The notes: a model not told the origin generated them from the letters alone. Positions 45,661-54,635 are shown, counted from the first letter of the stretch. The stretch: DNA of 64,000 bases from an uncultured Eubacteriales bacterium (GCA_900542465.1 UQNS01000007.1:35396-99395), one strand, 5' to 3'. Numbers and translations are program-made.

Positions 45661-46126
45661 TCCGAGTTTTTCATCTCATTTTATTTAAAAATTTTTAATC
45701 ATTTTACACATCTTTTTACGCCGGATTCGTGACGGTTTCCGGCAGGATTGTTATACGCATAAATTCAGTGACAGCCTTATTTACAGCGATCTCCATCTTG
45801 CGTCTGAACTTGCAGCGACACTTATATCGACACTTATATATAGAAGAAACAGATCTAATAAATATTTTATAATTTTTTTCTTTGTTTCAGATCATGCTTT
45901 TTTTCTGCTTTTTCAGAAAAAAAATAAAAACCTTGATAAATTCCATTAAAATATCCGATTTTTACAATGTTTTTCAAGCGCCTTTCTCTCTGTTTATCCG
46001 CTTAAATACTGACCATTATCAGTTTCAGAGATATCCCCCCTACCTCAAAAACTGTATCATAAAATCTTGATAAGGGGGATTTGTACCTTTTTTACATGAA
46101 TTTTCCGGGCATTTTTCAGGCGATCT
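45661..46126. other. Long non-coding region upstream of the urease operon
   Basis: About 470 bases without a credible gene. It has a tandem direct repeat of CGACACTTATAT (45816-45839), a T/A hairpin at 45896-45923, and another inverted repeat of C6/G5 blocks at 46031-46080. I recognise no known riboswitch. Confidence 0.5.
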
Positions 46127-46155
46127 AAAAAAGCGAGGACTTATGATCCTCGCTT
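46127..46155 (-). terminator. Terminator of the HerA-like operon
   Basis: AAGCGAGGA and TCCTCGCTT (46131-46139, 46147-46155) form a 9-bp stem, followed by T residues on the minus strand. Confidence 0.87.
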
Positions 46156-46186
46156 AATACAATATGTATGTTTATTTCGTATGTAC

Positions 46187-47788
46187 TTATGCTTTAAATA
46201 ATGTTGAGAACAGACCTCTGGCGACACTGGCACCAACATTCCCGCCAAGTGTTTTCCCAAATCTGCCCAGACCTTTGCCCATCTGTTTCCCGACCTCGCG
46301 CCCAACAGTTCCTACAACTGTCGTGCCGACGGACTTGGCCGCCCGTTTTCTGATCTTGTCATTTTTCTCTTTTTCTTTAAGAAAAGCCTTATATTCCTTA
46401 TATTCTTCCTTAGACATTCCCTCCGGTATGTCGGTCTCTCCGAGAGGGGCCGCATTTGCCGCCTTTCCCCGGACCATATCTTCATTTGCCGCCTCTTCCA
46501 ACCCCAGTCTTTGAATAAACTCATACGCTGTATCACTATCAACGGCCTGAGAATATTTGCTGTATAAAAGGCTGCTCTTAATGGCCATATCTCTTTCCGA
46601 ATCATTTGCAGGCCCCATCCTGGACTGAGGCGGCAATATAAAGGCTTTTCTCGCCATACCCGGGATCCCCTTTTCATCGAGGAATGATACCACCGCCTCA
46701 CCGGTTCCCAACGCCTGAATAGCTTCATATGTATCAAATTCCGGATTTACCCTGAAGGATTCCGCCGCAGCCCTGACAGCCTTCTGATCTGACGGTGTAA
46801 ATGCACGAAGAGCGTGCTCGACCTTATTTCCAAGCTGAGCTAAAACACCATCCGGAATATCTCTCGGATTCTGTGTGCAGAAATAAATGCCTACTCCCTT
46901 TGACCTGATGAGCTTTACAACCTGCTCTATCTTATCAAGCAATGCCTTAGGAGCATCGTTAAACAACAAATGTGCCTCATCGAAGAAAAATACCATCTTA
47001 GGCTTATTTAAGTCACCAACTTCCGGAAGATTTTCAAAAAGCTCTGATATCATCCACAAAAGGAAAGTCGAATACAACTTTCCATTATTGATAAGGCTCG
47101 AACTATCAAGGATATGGATCATACCCTTTCCATTCGCATCTGTAGTAAGCCAGTCAAATATATTGAGAGCCGGCTCCCCGAAGAAAACATCTCCCCCTGC
47201 CATTTCAAGAGCTACAACAGATCTTATCATTGCTCCCGTTGATGCAGGGCTAATGCGTCCATAATCCGCAGCAAACTCACCTGCATTATCCTGGACATAA
47301 TTCAGCATCGCTTTAAGATCCTTCGTATCTACAAGAAGCATATTATTATCATCCGCAATTTTAAATACGATATTCATAACATCTGTCTGAAGGTCGTTTA
47401 ACTCCAGTATCCTTGAAAGTAATACAGGGCCTACTTCAGAAATAGTAGTTCTAAGCTGGATGCCTTTTTCTCCGAATATGTCCCAGAAAGTAACAGGATA
47501 GCCCTTATAGCGGAACATCTCTGAAAGGCCAAATTTCAGGATACGCTTCTGCATATTTTCAGAGTCATCTCCAGCTGCCGCCATCCCTGATACATCCCCT
47601 TTGACATCTGCCATAAAGACAGGTACTCCCATATCAGAAAAAGTCTCTGCCATAACTTTTAAAGTTACAGTCTTGCCGGTACCTGTAGCGCCCGCGATAA
47701 GTCCATGGCGGTTGGCCATCTCAGGTAAAATGAAGATGTTCTCTCCTTTATCATCATTTGCAATCCATATTTTTTCATCTTTAACCAT
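46187..47788 (-). CDS. HerA-like P-loop ATPase (DUF853 family)
   Basis: A 533-residue ATPase of the FtsK/HerA superfamily, DUF853 branch; the cellular role is not established. Walker A GLIAGATGTGKTVTLK is near residue 30-45, Walker B MVFFFDEAHLLF near 266-278, and a sensor-like STQNPRDIP-type sequence (FCTQNPRDIPDGVLAQLG) near 310. The last 60 residues are Gly/Lys-rich (RKRAAKSVGTTVVGTVGREV), often seen in this family. No nuclease partner NurA lies nearby. It is at the end of a leftward group with a methyltransferase and a thioesterase gene. Confidence 0.9.
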   Translation of the reverse strand: MVKDEKIWIANDDKGENIFILPEMANRHGLIAGATGTGKTVTLKVMAETFSDMGVPVFMADVKGDVSGMAAAGDDSENMQKRILKFGLSEMFRYKGYPVTFWDIFGEKGIQLRTTISEVGPVLLSRILELNDLQTDVMNIVFKIADDNNMLLVDTKDLKAMLNYVQDNAGEFAADYGRISPASTGAMIRSVVALEMAGGDVFFGEPALNIFDWLTTDANGKGMIHILDSSSLINNGKLYSTFLLWMISELFENLPEVGDLNKPKMVFFFDEAHLLFNDAPKALLDKIEQVVKLIRSKGVGIYFCTQNPRDIPDGVLAQLGNKVEHALRAFTPSDQKAVRAAAESFRVNPEFDTYEAIQALGTGEAVVSFLDEKGIPGMARKAFILPPQSRMGPANDSERDMAIKSSLLYSKYSQAVDSDTAYEFIQRLGLEEAANEDMVRGKAANAAPLGETDIPEGMSKEEYKEYKAFLKEKEKNDKIRKRAAKSVGTTVVGTVGREVGKQMGKGLGRFGKTLGGNVGASVARGLFSTLFKA

Positions 47789-47820
47789 TTAATTTCTCCC
47801 AAATTCAAGATCAAACATTA

Positions 47821-48447
47821 TTATTTAATACCCTCTGCAGCGATCCAACTGGTTCCTTCATTAAGATGGATCTTAACCTCTGAAAAACCGGCTTCTCTGA
47901 GCATATTTTCAAAATCTTCTACAGTTGGAACGTAAAGATCGTACTTTTCTATATTCTCCTTATGAGCCTCCATTATCTCAGGAGTATTATAAATATCTAG
48001 TACTAATAACACTTTTCCGCCAGGCTTGGTAAAGCGATATACTTCTTTGACATTTTCCTTAGGATCCGGCCAGAAATAGAGACTTTCCACAGTGATGACC
48101 TTGTCGAAAAGGTCATCATAAAAAGGTGTTTTTTCAATTGAACAATGTGCTATATCTGTTTTTCCGGCAACAAATGCATCCAGATTGTTGTTTATACTTG
48201 TTGTAACCGAATCAAGAGCGTGGTCGATCCCTGACACATGCCCTTCTTCTCCTACCATCTCAAGAAGCTTGCTGATCGTAGCTCCGCCCCCGCATCCGAT
48301 ATCAAGGACTCTGTCTCCTTTTTTAACATCCAAGATAGATAAAGCCCAATCTGTAACATGCCCGTGTGACTCATTCATTCTGTTAAGCATATCTACTCCG
48401 GCCTGTCCCTCCTGTTTAGCTGGATTTCCCATGTTTGTTTCTGACAT
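47821..48447 (-). CDS. Class I SAM-dependent methyltransferase
   Basis: A 208-residue methyltransferase with the Rossmann motif I VLDIGCGGGATISKLLEM at about residues 46-63, and ITVESLYFWPDPKENVKEVY for motif IV. The fold resembles small-molecule methyltransferases of the UbiE/arsenite-like group (Methyltransf_11/25). The substrate is unknown. ATG 48447 has GGAGGA inside the end of the thioesterase gene, three bases upstream, so the two are coupled. Confidence 0.85.
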   Translation of the reverse strand: MSETNMGNPAKQEGQAGVDMLNRMNESHGHVTDWALSILDVKKGDRVLDIGCGGGATISKLLEMVGEEGHVSGIDHALDSVTTSINNNLDAFVAGKTDIAHCSIEKTPFYDDLFDKVITVESLYFWPDPKENVKEVYRFTKPGGKVLLVLDIYNTPEIMEAHKENIEKYDLYVPTVEDFENMLREAGFSEVKIHLNEGTSWIAAEGIK

Positions 48448-48449
48448 AA

Positions 48450-48830
48450 TTATCTTTCCTCCACTTTCTTCATGAATTTATCAACTTCTATAATAAAACG
48501 GTCATGTTCTCCTTCTCCTATGATCCCCGTCTCATCATATACTTTTATTTCAAAACTCATTTTCTTTCTGTCTATATCTGTTAATCTGCTTTCCACTATC
48601 ACTTTACTTCCGGGCCGTACTGCCGCCAGGTGCCTGACATTTATAAAAGTGCCGACAGAAGCCTGTCCTGGCTCCAGATATTTTTCAATACTCGATGCCG
48701 CAACATTTTCCATATGGCTTATCATCGACGGAGTGGCGTAGACCTCCAGACTTCCACTCCCCATAGCTCTGGCTGTGCAGTCATCCGTCACAACAAATTC
48801 CTTTTTTCCTTTAATTCCTTTTTCTGGCAT
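48450..48830 (-). CDS. Hotdog-fold thioesterase (FlK-like)
   Basis: A 126-residue protein that resembles the fluoroacetyl-CoA-thioesterase-like hotdog family: ATPSMISHMENVAASSIEKYL near the N-terminus, GQASVGTFINVRHLAAVRPGS as the core beta hairpin, and EGEHDRFIIEV at the C-terminus. The T-x-x-M-x-x-x-M-E pattern includes the active-site glutamate. Physiological substrate unknown; these proteins generally hydrolyse acyl-CoA. ATG 48830 has GGGAGG upstream. It leads the transcript with the methyltransferase and HerA-like genes. Confidence 0.82.
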   Translation of the reverse strand: MPEKGIKGKKEFVVTDDCTARAMGSGSLEVYATPSMISHMENVAASSIEKYLEPGQASVGTFINVRHLAAVRPGSKVIVESRLTDIDRKKMSFEIKVYDETGIIGEGEHDRFIIEVDKFMKKVEER

Positions 48831-48959
48831 AGACCCTCCCGGCAAATATGATAGATCGATTTAGTATACACATTGATTATATAACGAAGACGAACTAAAA
48901 AAAAGGAGCAGCACTTGTCAAAAATGCTACTCTCTTTCAGAAAAAAGTATATATAATGT

Positions 48960-49202
48960 TTAAAGCTCTCTCAGGACCAGTATCGTCACTCCCTGGTTAT
49001 CTCCGGGCATAACTCTTTTAACCATCGGATGCGACTTGAATGATGACATTACCATCTGTTTAAGACTCGTTCCACGATTAAACCCATGAATAACTCTTAC
49101 CTGATAGGTTGAAGAATCTACTGTTTCCAGAACTGACTTTACAGCAATCCTTGCTTCTTCTCTTGTCATTCCGTGTATATCAACATCTAAAAAAGGGCTC
49201 AT
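48960..49202 (-). CDS. Stand-alone Smr domain protein
   Basis: An 80-residue Smr domain (the C-terminal nuclease/binding domain of MutS2), with the hallmark motifs DVDIHGMTREEARIAV and VRVIHGFNRGTSLKQMV (HGxGxG-like loop altered to HGFNRGT). ATG 49202 overlaps the PAP2 stop in the ATGA arrangement; a start at 49241 would run into the PAP2 gene. The product is thus translated by coupling to the membrane phosphatase. Function unknown; stand-alone Smr proteins can bind or cut RNA or DNA. Confidence 0.85.
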   Translation of the reverse strand: MSPFLDVDIHGMTREEARIAVKSVLETVDSSTYQVRVIHGFNRGTSLKQMVMSSFKSHPMVKRVMPGDNQGVTILVLREL

Positions 49203-49732
49203 CGTCCAAATCTCTTCTTTCTCGGTTTCATAATTAAACACACGATAAAGCTGACTACAAAAGCGACCAGAAATCCCGCGATAACATCTGTCGGATAATG
49301 AACGCCAAGGTAGAGTCTTGAAAAAGCGATCAATGACGAGAATATCACAGCAGGCACGCCTATCCTCTTGTCATATCTGAGGAGTATAAGCGATACGGCG
49401 AATGATGAACATGTATGCCCTGACGGAAACGAAAAATCATCCGGCCGTTCAACGATAGGCACGATAGCATTTGTTAGATCATATGGTCTTATACGGGCCA
49501 CCAGATTTTTAAGTGTTACATTAGTGATAAGTATACAGACCGCAAGCGAAATGCAGGAAGCAAGACCCATTCTCCTTGTCTTTTTGAAAATGAGAAGAAA
49601 CAGTGCCAATGCGATCCAGAACCATCCCTTGTCTCCAAAGAATGTTATAACCTTTAATATCTTAGTAAGAATATCACTTCTAAGATGCTCCTGTATCCAC
49701 AACAAAACAGGAATATCAAAAACTTGAGTCAT
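49199..49732 (-). CDS. PAP2-family membrane phosphatase
   Basis: A 177-residue membrane protein with about five helices and the three PAP2 motifs: KNLVARIRP, FPSGHTCSS and SRLYLGVHYPTDVIAG. All catalytic residues (K, R, S-G-H, R and H with D) are present. Likely roles are dephosphorylation of undecaprenyl pyrophosphate or phosphatidic acid-type lipids; the family does not settle which. ATG 49732 has AAGGAG upstream. Confidence 0.92.
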   Translation of the reverse strand: MTQVFDIPVLLWIQEHLRSDILTKILKVITFFGDKGWFWIALALFLLIFKKTRRMGLASCISLAVCILITNVTLKNLVARIRPYDLTNAIVPIVERPDDFSFPSGHTCSSFAVSLILLRYDKRIGVPAVIFSSLIAFSRLYLGVHYPTDVIAGFLVAFVVSFIVCLIMKPRKKRFGR

Positions 49733-49919
49733 AAAAACGCTCCTTAATTTATTTACTGGGTTACAGTATAGATAATTTATACCCCCTTTTCAAGCAAATA
49801 CAGCACTTCATACAAGTTTCATAAAAGTATCATTAACTTATAATTGCCATTACGTCCATATATTATTATCATATTCTCGATCATTAACGGATCAAAATCC
49901 CCGAAAAGGAGATATATAA

Positions 49920-50648
49920 ATGAAAAACGAAATACAGCTGCGTCAGAATGAATACAGTGATATTCTTAAATCGATACAAAAAGCTGTTGATGAATCTGAT
50001 GTTACACCCGATGAATTTATCGAATTCCTCCACGCTAATATGACGATCGTTAATCAGTTTTTCGCTAACTACGAATGCGCAGCTTTGGAAGTAGAAACTA
50101 AATTCAAAGTCTTAAACAATCAATTTTCCATAAGATATGACGCAAACCCTATAGAAAGCATAAAAACAAGAGTAAAGAGCTATGAATCCATTTTGAAAAA
50201 AATGGATAAGAAAGGCGTCGCTCCTACTCTGGAAGCCATTGAGGAAGAAATAAATGATATTGCGGGAGTGAGAGTTATATGCTCATTCATCGAGGATATA
50301 TACCATCTGGCTGATTGTTTCTTGGAACAGGATGATATTACTCTCCTTAAATATAAGGACTACATTAAAGATCCTAAAGAAAACGGCTATCGCAGCCTTC
50401 ATTTACTTGTCGAAGTGCCTATTTTTCTTGAGGCCGGCAAAAAAATCGTTAAAGTTGAAGTTCAGTTAAGGACTATAGCAATGGATTTCTGGGCAAGTCT
50501 TGAACATAAGCTCAGATATAAGAAGGATCTTCCTGAAGATCTGATCGATAAACTTACCACTGAGCTTACCGATTGTGCGGAAAAAAGCGCTCAGCTGGAC
50601 CAGCGGATGCAGAATGTAAGAAGCTTCATAACATTCAATAAAGAATAA
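49920..50648 (+). CDS. Small alarmone synthetase (RelQ/RelP-like)
   Basis: Makes (p)ppGpp without the hydrolase or TGS domains of long RSH enzymes. The 242-residue protein has the synthetase domain at about 70-215: INDIAGVRVICSFIEDIYHL, KDYIKDPKENGYRSLHLLV, the EVQLRTIAMDFWASLEHKL motif with the catalytic E-x-Q and the H-loop. An N-terminal helical region of about 65 residues precedes it. Start ATG 49920 has AAAAGGAG upstream. It is convergent with the Crp/Fnr regulator gene, sharing a terminator. Confidence 0.93.
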   Translation: MKNEIQLRQNEYSDILKSIQKAVDESDVTPDEFIEFLHANMTIVNQFFANYECAALEVETKFKVLNNQFSIRYDANPIESIKTRVKSYESILKKMDKKGVAPTLEAIEEEINDIAGVRVICSFIEDIYHLADCFLEQDDITLLKYKDYIKDPKENGYRSLHLLVEVPIFLEAGKKIVKVEVQLRTIAMDFWASLEHKLRYKKDLPEDLIDKLTTELTDCAEKSAQLDQRMQNVRSFITFNKE

Positions 50649-50719
50649 AATAACCCCCTTTGTTCCGGTATACGGTTGCTTTAACAGATCCGTATGCTTT
50701 CAACAAAGGGAGTTATTTT
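50647..50719. terminator. Bidirectional terminator, long stem
   Basis: An 18-base arm at 50647-50664 pairs with 50702-50719 (one bulge or mismatch near the centre) around an inner CCGTAT/ATACGG pairing. The stop codon of the Crp/Fnr gene lies inside it. Confidence 0.8.
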
Positions 50720-51374
50720 ATTTCAGGACAAATGTATTCTTATCAAAGTCAATAAGACCTTCTTCCTTCATCAAAGCCAGTTCTCTGGTCATTGCAGACC
50801 TGTTTGCTCCTATGTAAGCCGCCAGTTCTGTCCGTGTCAGCGGCAGCTGTATATATGCACTGTCCGACTTCTGTGCCTGTATAGAAAGATATGCCAGGAT
50901 CTTTTCCCTGACAGTCCTCTTTGTTGATACCTCTATCTTCTCCATGAGGTTGGCATTTTTCTCCGCAATAAGATTAAACATATTCTGAGTAAGCTTGTGG
51001 TGGAACTCACACTGAGCTCCGCAGTTATGCATGATCATGTGCATCGACAGGAACATGATCTCGCAATCGCTCGCAGCAATAAACGAAATATACTCTTTTG
51101 TATAATTACCTATAGCTGTGCTTTCACCAAAGATCTCCCCCGCATTCATATATGCCAGCATCGTCTGATTTCCGCTTATATCCTCTTTCATCATATGTAC
51201 ACTGCCAGACATTACTATACCTATATAGGTCTCGCCGTTTCTGTCAGTATCGATCAATTCGCCTTTTTTATAAACATCATTATAACTTCTCATACAATGC
51301 AACAGAGGCGTAAGATCCCCGGCATTAATATCTTTAAATAACCTGATCTCACTTTTATCAATGCTCGTCTTCAT
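50718..51374 (-). CDS. Crp/Fnr-family regulator next to hcp
   Basis: Transcription factor of 218 residues with a cyclic-nucleotide-type sensory domain (YIGIVMSGSVHMMKE, AGEIFGESTAIGNY) and a C-terminal winged-helix (LTRTELAAYIGANRSAMTRELALMKEEGLID). Cys residues (CEIMF, NCGAQCEF) are present, but no Fnr-type four-Cys cluster is evident. ATG 51374 is selected for GGGAGGGG just upstream, giving the family length; the frame continues to 51542. Divergent from hcp, with a 34-bp palindrome between. It is therefore a good candidate regulator of hcp and of itself, possibly sensing nitric oxide or redox. Confidence 0.9.
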   Translation of the reverse strand: MKTSIDKSEIRLFKDINAGDLTPLLHCMRSYNDVYKKGELIDTDRNGETYIGIVMSGSVHMMKEDISGNQTMLAYMNAGEIFGESTAIGNYTKEYISFIAASDCEIMFLSMHMIMHNCGAQCEFHHKLTQNMFNLIAEKNANLMEKIEVSTKRTVREKILAYLSIQAQKSDSAYIQLPLTRTELAAYIGANRSAMTRELALMKEEGLIDFDKNTFVLK

Positions 51375-51410
51375 TTTACCCCTCCCTAACCTAATTTGCC
51401 TTTGATTATA

Positions 51411-51444
51411 AACCCAAAGTGTTGCATATGCAACGCTTCGGGTT
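51411..51444. promoter_or_regulatory. 34-bp palindrome between Crp/Fnr gene and hcp
   Basis: Near-perfect dyad with a perfect GTTGCATATGCAAC core (51421-51434); outer arms AACCCAAAGT and GCTTCGGGTT extend it with two mismatched pairs. On the minus strand it overlaps the -35 and spacer of a TTGCAT-17-TATAAT promoter for the regulator. On the plus strand its centre is about 41.5 bases upstream of the start expected from TAGTAT (51457-51462). Confidence 0.75.
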
Positions 51445-51528
51445 TCAAAAGACCTGTAGTATTCCTCTTTGAAATGATTAATTGATAAATTAAAACGAAT
51501 ATGGTTTTTTGAAAGGAGCTTACGTTTT

Positions 51529-53166
51529 ATGGAAAATAACATGTTTTGCTATCAGTGTCAGGAAACTGCAAAATGCGAAGGCTGTGTGTCAATGGGCGTT
51601 TGCGGTAAGACCCCTGAAGTGGCTAATCTGCAGGATCTTCTCGTATATGTAACAAAAGGAATTTCTGCTGCTGCAACACAGCTCAGAAAAGAAGGTACCG
51701 ATGTCTGTTCATGTGTCAACCACATGGTGACGACTAACCTTTTTATCACTATTACAAATGCAAACTTTGATAAAGATGCGATCGTTAAGGCTATTGTTGA
51801 TACCTTGAACAAGAAAAAAGAATTACTTGCTGGCGTAAAAGATACAAGTACTCTTCCTGCCGCTTCCCTCTGGGAAGGTACAGAAGCCGATTTCGAAGCT
51901 AAAGCTAAGGAGGTAGGTGTTCTCTCAACAGAAAACGAAGATATTCGTTCACTTCGCGAGCTTATTACTTATGGTCTTAAAGGACTTGCCGCTTATTCAA
52001 AACATGCCAATGCGCTTCTTTCTGATAACGAAGATGTCGATAGATTCATTCAGGAAGCTCTTGCAAAGACACTCGATGATTCTCTCAGCGTAGATGACCT
52101 CGTTGCTCTTACTCTTGAGACCGGTAAGTACGGTGTCGATGGAATGGCTCTTCTTGATGGCGCCAATACCAGCACATATGGAAATCCTGAAATAACAAAG
52201 GTAAATATTGGCGTAAGAAATAACCCTGGTATCCTTGTTTCAGGACACGACCTGAAGGATCTTGAAATGCTGCTTGAGCAGACTCAGGGAACCGGCGTCG
52301 ATGTATATACACATTCCGAGATGCTTCCTGCTCATTACTATCCTTTCTTCAAAAAATACGATAACTTCGTAGGAAACTATGGCAATGCATGGTGGCAGCA
52401 GAAGGAAGAGTTCGAAAGTTTCAACGGACCTATCCTTATGACAACTAACTGTATCGTTCCTCCAAAGGACTCTTATAAAGACAGACTCTGGACTACAGGC
52501 GCCGCAGGTTTCTCAGGCTGCAAGCATATCGAAGCAGGCTATGGTGAAACTAAAGACTTCTCAGAATTGATCGAACAGGCTAAGAAATGTGCAGCTCCTG
52601 TAGAGATAGAAACAGGTGAGATCGTTGGCGGTTTCGCGCACGAGCAGGTATTTGCGCTTGCAGGTCCTGTCGTAGATGCTGTCAGATCCGGGGCCATCAA
52701 AAAGTTTATAGTAATGGCAGGATGTGACGGCCGCCAGAATGGACGTAACTACTACACTGATTTTGCCAAAGCTCTTCCTGAAGATACTGTTATCCTTACA
52801 GCAGGTTGTGCCAAGTACAAGTACAATAAACTCGGTCTCGGTGATATTGGCGGAATCCCTAGAGTTCTTGATGCAGGTCAGTGTAATGATTCTTACTCAC
52901 TTGCACTTATTGCACTTAAATTAAAAGAAGTGTTTGAACTCGAGGACGTTAACGACCTTCCTATCTTCTACAATATCGCATGGTATGAGCAGAAGGCTGT
53001 AATAGTATTGCTTGCTCTTCTGTACCTTGGCGTTAATAATATCCACCTCGGACCAACACTTCCTGCATTCATCTCCCCTAACGTATTAAACGTACTGGTA
53101 GATACTTTTGGTATTGCCGGTATTGGTACGGTAGAATATGATATTGCACAGTTTGTAAACAACTGA
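51529..53166 (+). CDS. hcp: Hydroxylamine reductase / hybrid cluster protein
   Basis: Fe-S enzyme with a hybrid iron-sulfur-oxygen cluster; it reduces hydroxylamine in vitro and acts as an NO reductase in E. coli. The 545-residue protein has N-terminal cluster cysteines C7, C10, C19 and C25 (CX2CX8CX5C), matching the Desulfovibrio type. Hybrid cluster ligands lie in GHDLKDLEMLL, HSEMLPAHYYP, TTNCIVPP and ACK-type sequences (GAAGFSGCKHI, AGCAKYKYNKL). Start ATG 51529 has GAAAGGAG upstream. No hcr reductase gene is adjacent. The divergent Crp/Fnr gene probably regulates it. Confidence 0.97.
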   Translation: MENNMFCYQCQETAKCEGCVSMGVCGKTPEVANLQDLLVYVTKGISAAATQLRKEGTDVCSCVNHMVTTNLFITITNANFDKDAIVKAIVDTLNKKKELLAGVKDTSTLPAASLWEGTEADFEAKAKEVGVLSTENEDIRSLRELITYGLKGLAAYSKHANALLSDNEDVDRFIQEALAKTLDDSLSVDDLVALTLETGKYGVDGMALLDGANTSTYGNPEITKVNIGVRNNPGILVSGHDLKDLEMLLEQTQGTGVDVYTHSEMLPAHYYPFFKKYDNFVGNYGNAWWQQKEEFESFNGPILMTTNCIVPPKDSYKDRLWTTGAAGFSGCKHIEAGYGETKDFSELIEQAKKCAAPVEIETGEIVGGFAHEQVFALAGPVVDAVRSGAIKKFIVMAGCDGRQNGRNYYTDFAKALPEDTVILTAGCAKYKYNKLGLGDIGGIPRVLDAGQCNDSYSLALIALKLKEVFELEDVNDLPIFYNIAWYEQKAVIVLLALLYLGVNNIHLGPTLPAFISPNVLNVLVDTFGIAGIGTVEYDIAQFVNN

Positions 53167-53204
53167 TCAGAATATTTACATTTCCATATTAAGCACTTAT
53201 AAAA

Positions 53205-53243
53205 AACTCCGGTCGGGAATTAATTCCTGACCGGAGTTCTTCT
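53205..53243 (+). terminator. Terminator of hcp
   Basis: AACTCCGGTC and GACCGGAGTT form a 10-bp stem extended by GGAATTAATTCC, followed by a T-rich run on the plus strand. Confidence 0.88.
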
Positions 53244-53273
53244 TGATTATTGTATCTTATAATTTGTAAATAT

Positions 53274-54473
53274 TTAATTAGAAAAATTATCAAAATATCC
53301 CTGAACGAGGACGACCGGTGTTCCCTTATCGCCTGAACCACTTGTAAGATCACATAAAGATCCTATAAGATCAGTGATCTGTCTTGGCGTAGTTCCCTGT
53401 GAAGCCATATTGCCTACCAGACTTCCGTCTTTCTTACGAATACTGTTGGCAATAGCTAATTTAAGTTCTTCACCTGACAGATCTTTAAAATCATTATCAG
53501 CAAGATATTTTAGTTTTAATTCATTAGGAGTACCAACGAGACCCTCTGTAAATCCAGGTGATACTACAGGATCTGCCAATTCCCAGATCTTACCCTGAGG
53601 ATCTCTGAAGGCCCCATCACCATAGACCATAACCTCGATGTTTTTACCTGTTTTCTCCACAAGTCTTTTCTGAACTTCTATTACAAATGGCTCACAATCG
53701 CGTGGGAACAACTTTACCTTATCCTCTGTTGACTTATTAGAGCCAAGAAGTCCATACATTTCGTTATAGCCTGAACCGTTGATCGGTTTTGTTAAAATGT
53801 CGTCAAGACCTACAACTATCTCTGCACCGTTTTCCTTCAAAATTCTTTCTGTACGGGCTCTTGTATGGATATCACAGCAGATCACATTTTTAGTATAGTT
53901 AAGGATCTCCTTGGCATGGTTGGCAAAAATGATCTCAACTTCTGCTCCGCAGGATCTTATAAGATCACTGTAATAACCAACATAATCAATGCCTGTAAAT
54001 GGATGTATATTAACTCCGAATAACTCGCGATACTTTTCAAGTGTAAGAACATCACTGTATGGATTAACTCCGGCTTCGTCGATCTTATCAAGACTTACGA
54101 GCTCGTTGCCTACTTCATCTGATGGATAAGAAAGCATAAGAACGATTTTCTTGGCACCCTTAGCAATACCACGAAGACAGATCGCGAAACGGTTTCTTGA
54201 AAGAATAGGGAAGATAACACCTACTGTTTCTCCTCCAAGCTTATTCTTGACATCCGCTGCAATATCATCAACGCTGGCGTAATTTCCCTGTGCTCTCGCA
54301 ACTACAGACTCTGTTACCGCAACAACATCCCCGTCACGAAGATCAAACCCTTCTATCTTTGCTGCCTCTAAAACGCTGTCTGTAACTATAGATGCAAGGT
54401 CATCACCTTCTCTGATGATAGGTGTACGAATACCTCTTGAAATAACCCCAACTCTACGCTCTTTTTTATCCAT
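53274..54473 (-). CDS. F420-0:L-glutamate ligase-like (CofE-type) protein
   Basis: A 399-residue protein of the CofE/F420-0:gamma-glutamyl ligase family. DLRDGDVVAVTESVVARAQGN and SRNRFAICLRGIAKGAKKIVLM at the N-terminal half, ICCDIHTRARTERILKENGA in the middle and GDGAFRDPQGKIWELADPVVSPGF near the C-terminus resemble the family. It is much longer than archaeal CofE (about 250). F420 is not expected in Clostridia, so the substrate is unknown; a glutamyl ligase for another cofactor is possible. ATG 54473 has AGGAC upstream. It stands alone, convergent with hcp. Confidence 0.8.
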   Translation of the reverse strand: MDKKERRVGVISRGIRTPIIREGDDLASIVTDSVLEAAKIEGFDLRDGDVVAVTESVVARAQGNYASVDDIAADVKNKLGGETVGVIFPILSRNRFAICLRGIAKGAKKIVLMLSYPSDEVGNELVSLDKIDEAGVNPYSDVLTLEKYRELFGVNIHPFTGIDYVGYYSDLIRSCGAEVEIIFANHAKEILNYTKNVICCDIHTRARTERILKENGAEIVVGLDDILTKPINGSGYNEMYGLLGSNKSTEDKVKLFPRDCEPFVIEVQKRLVEKTGKNIEVMVYGDGAFRDPQGKIWELADPVVSPGFTEGLVGTPNELKLKYLADNDFKDLSGEELKLAIANSIRKKDGSLVGNMASQGTTPRQITDLIGSLCDLTSGSGDKGTPVVLVQGYFDNFSN

Positions 54474-54635
54474 TCTGTTTTCCTGTCCTTTTCTTACTTA
54501 ATCGAATTAAATTACTAAAGCGTTTAACAATTTTGCCATTGAAAACTATAACACAAATGTAGTTTAACCGCTATTATTTTTTTGAAAAATCCCCTTGTAA
54601 CGTAACACTATCAATGATTTGAATAATTTCAGCCA

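Noticed and set aside
45882..46070. 62-codon plus-strand ORF upstream of the urease region
   Set aside because: Composition is low-complexity (Phe, Lys, Ile), no ribosome site, and it spans T/A hairpins.
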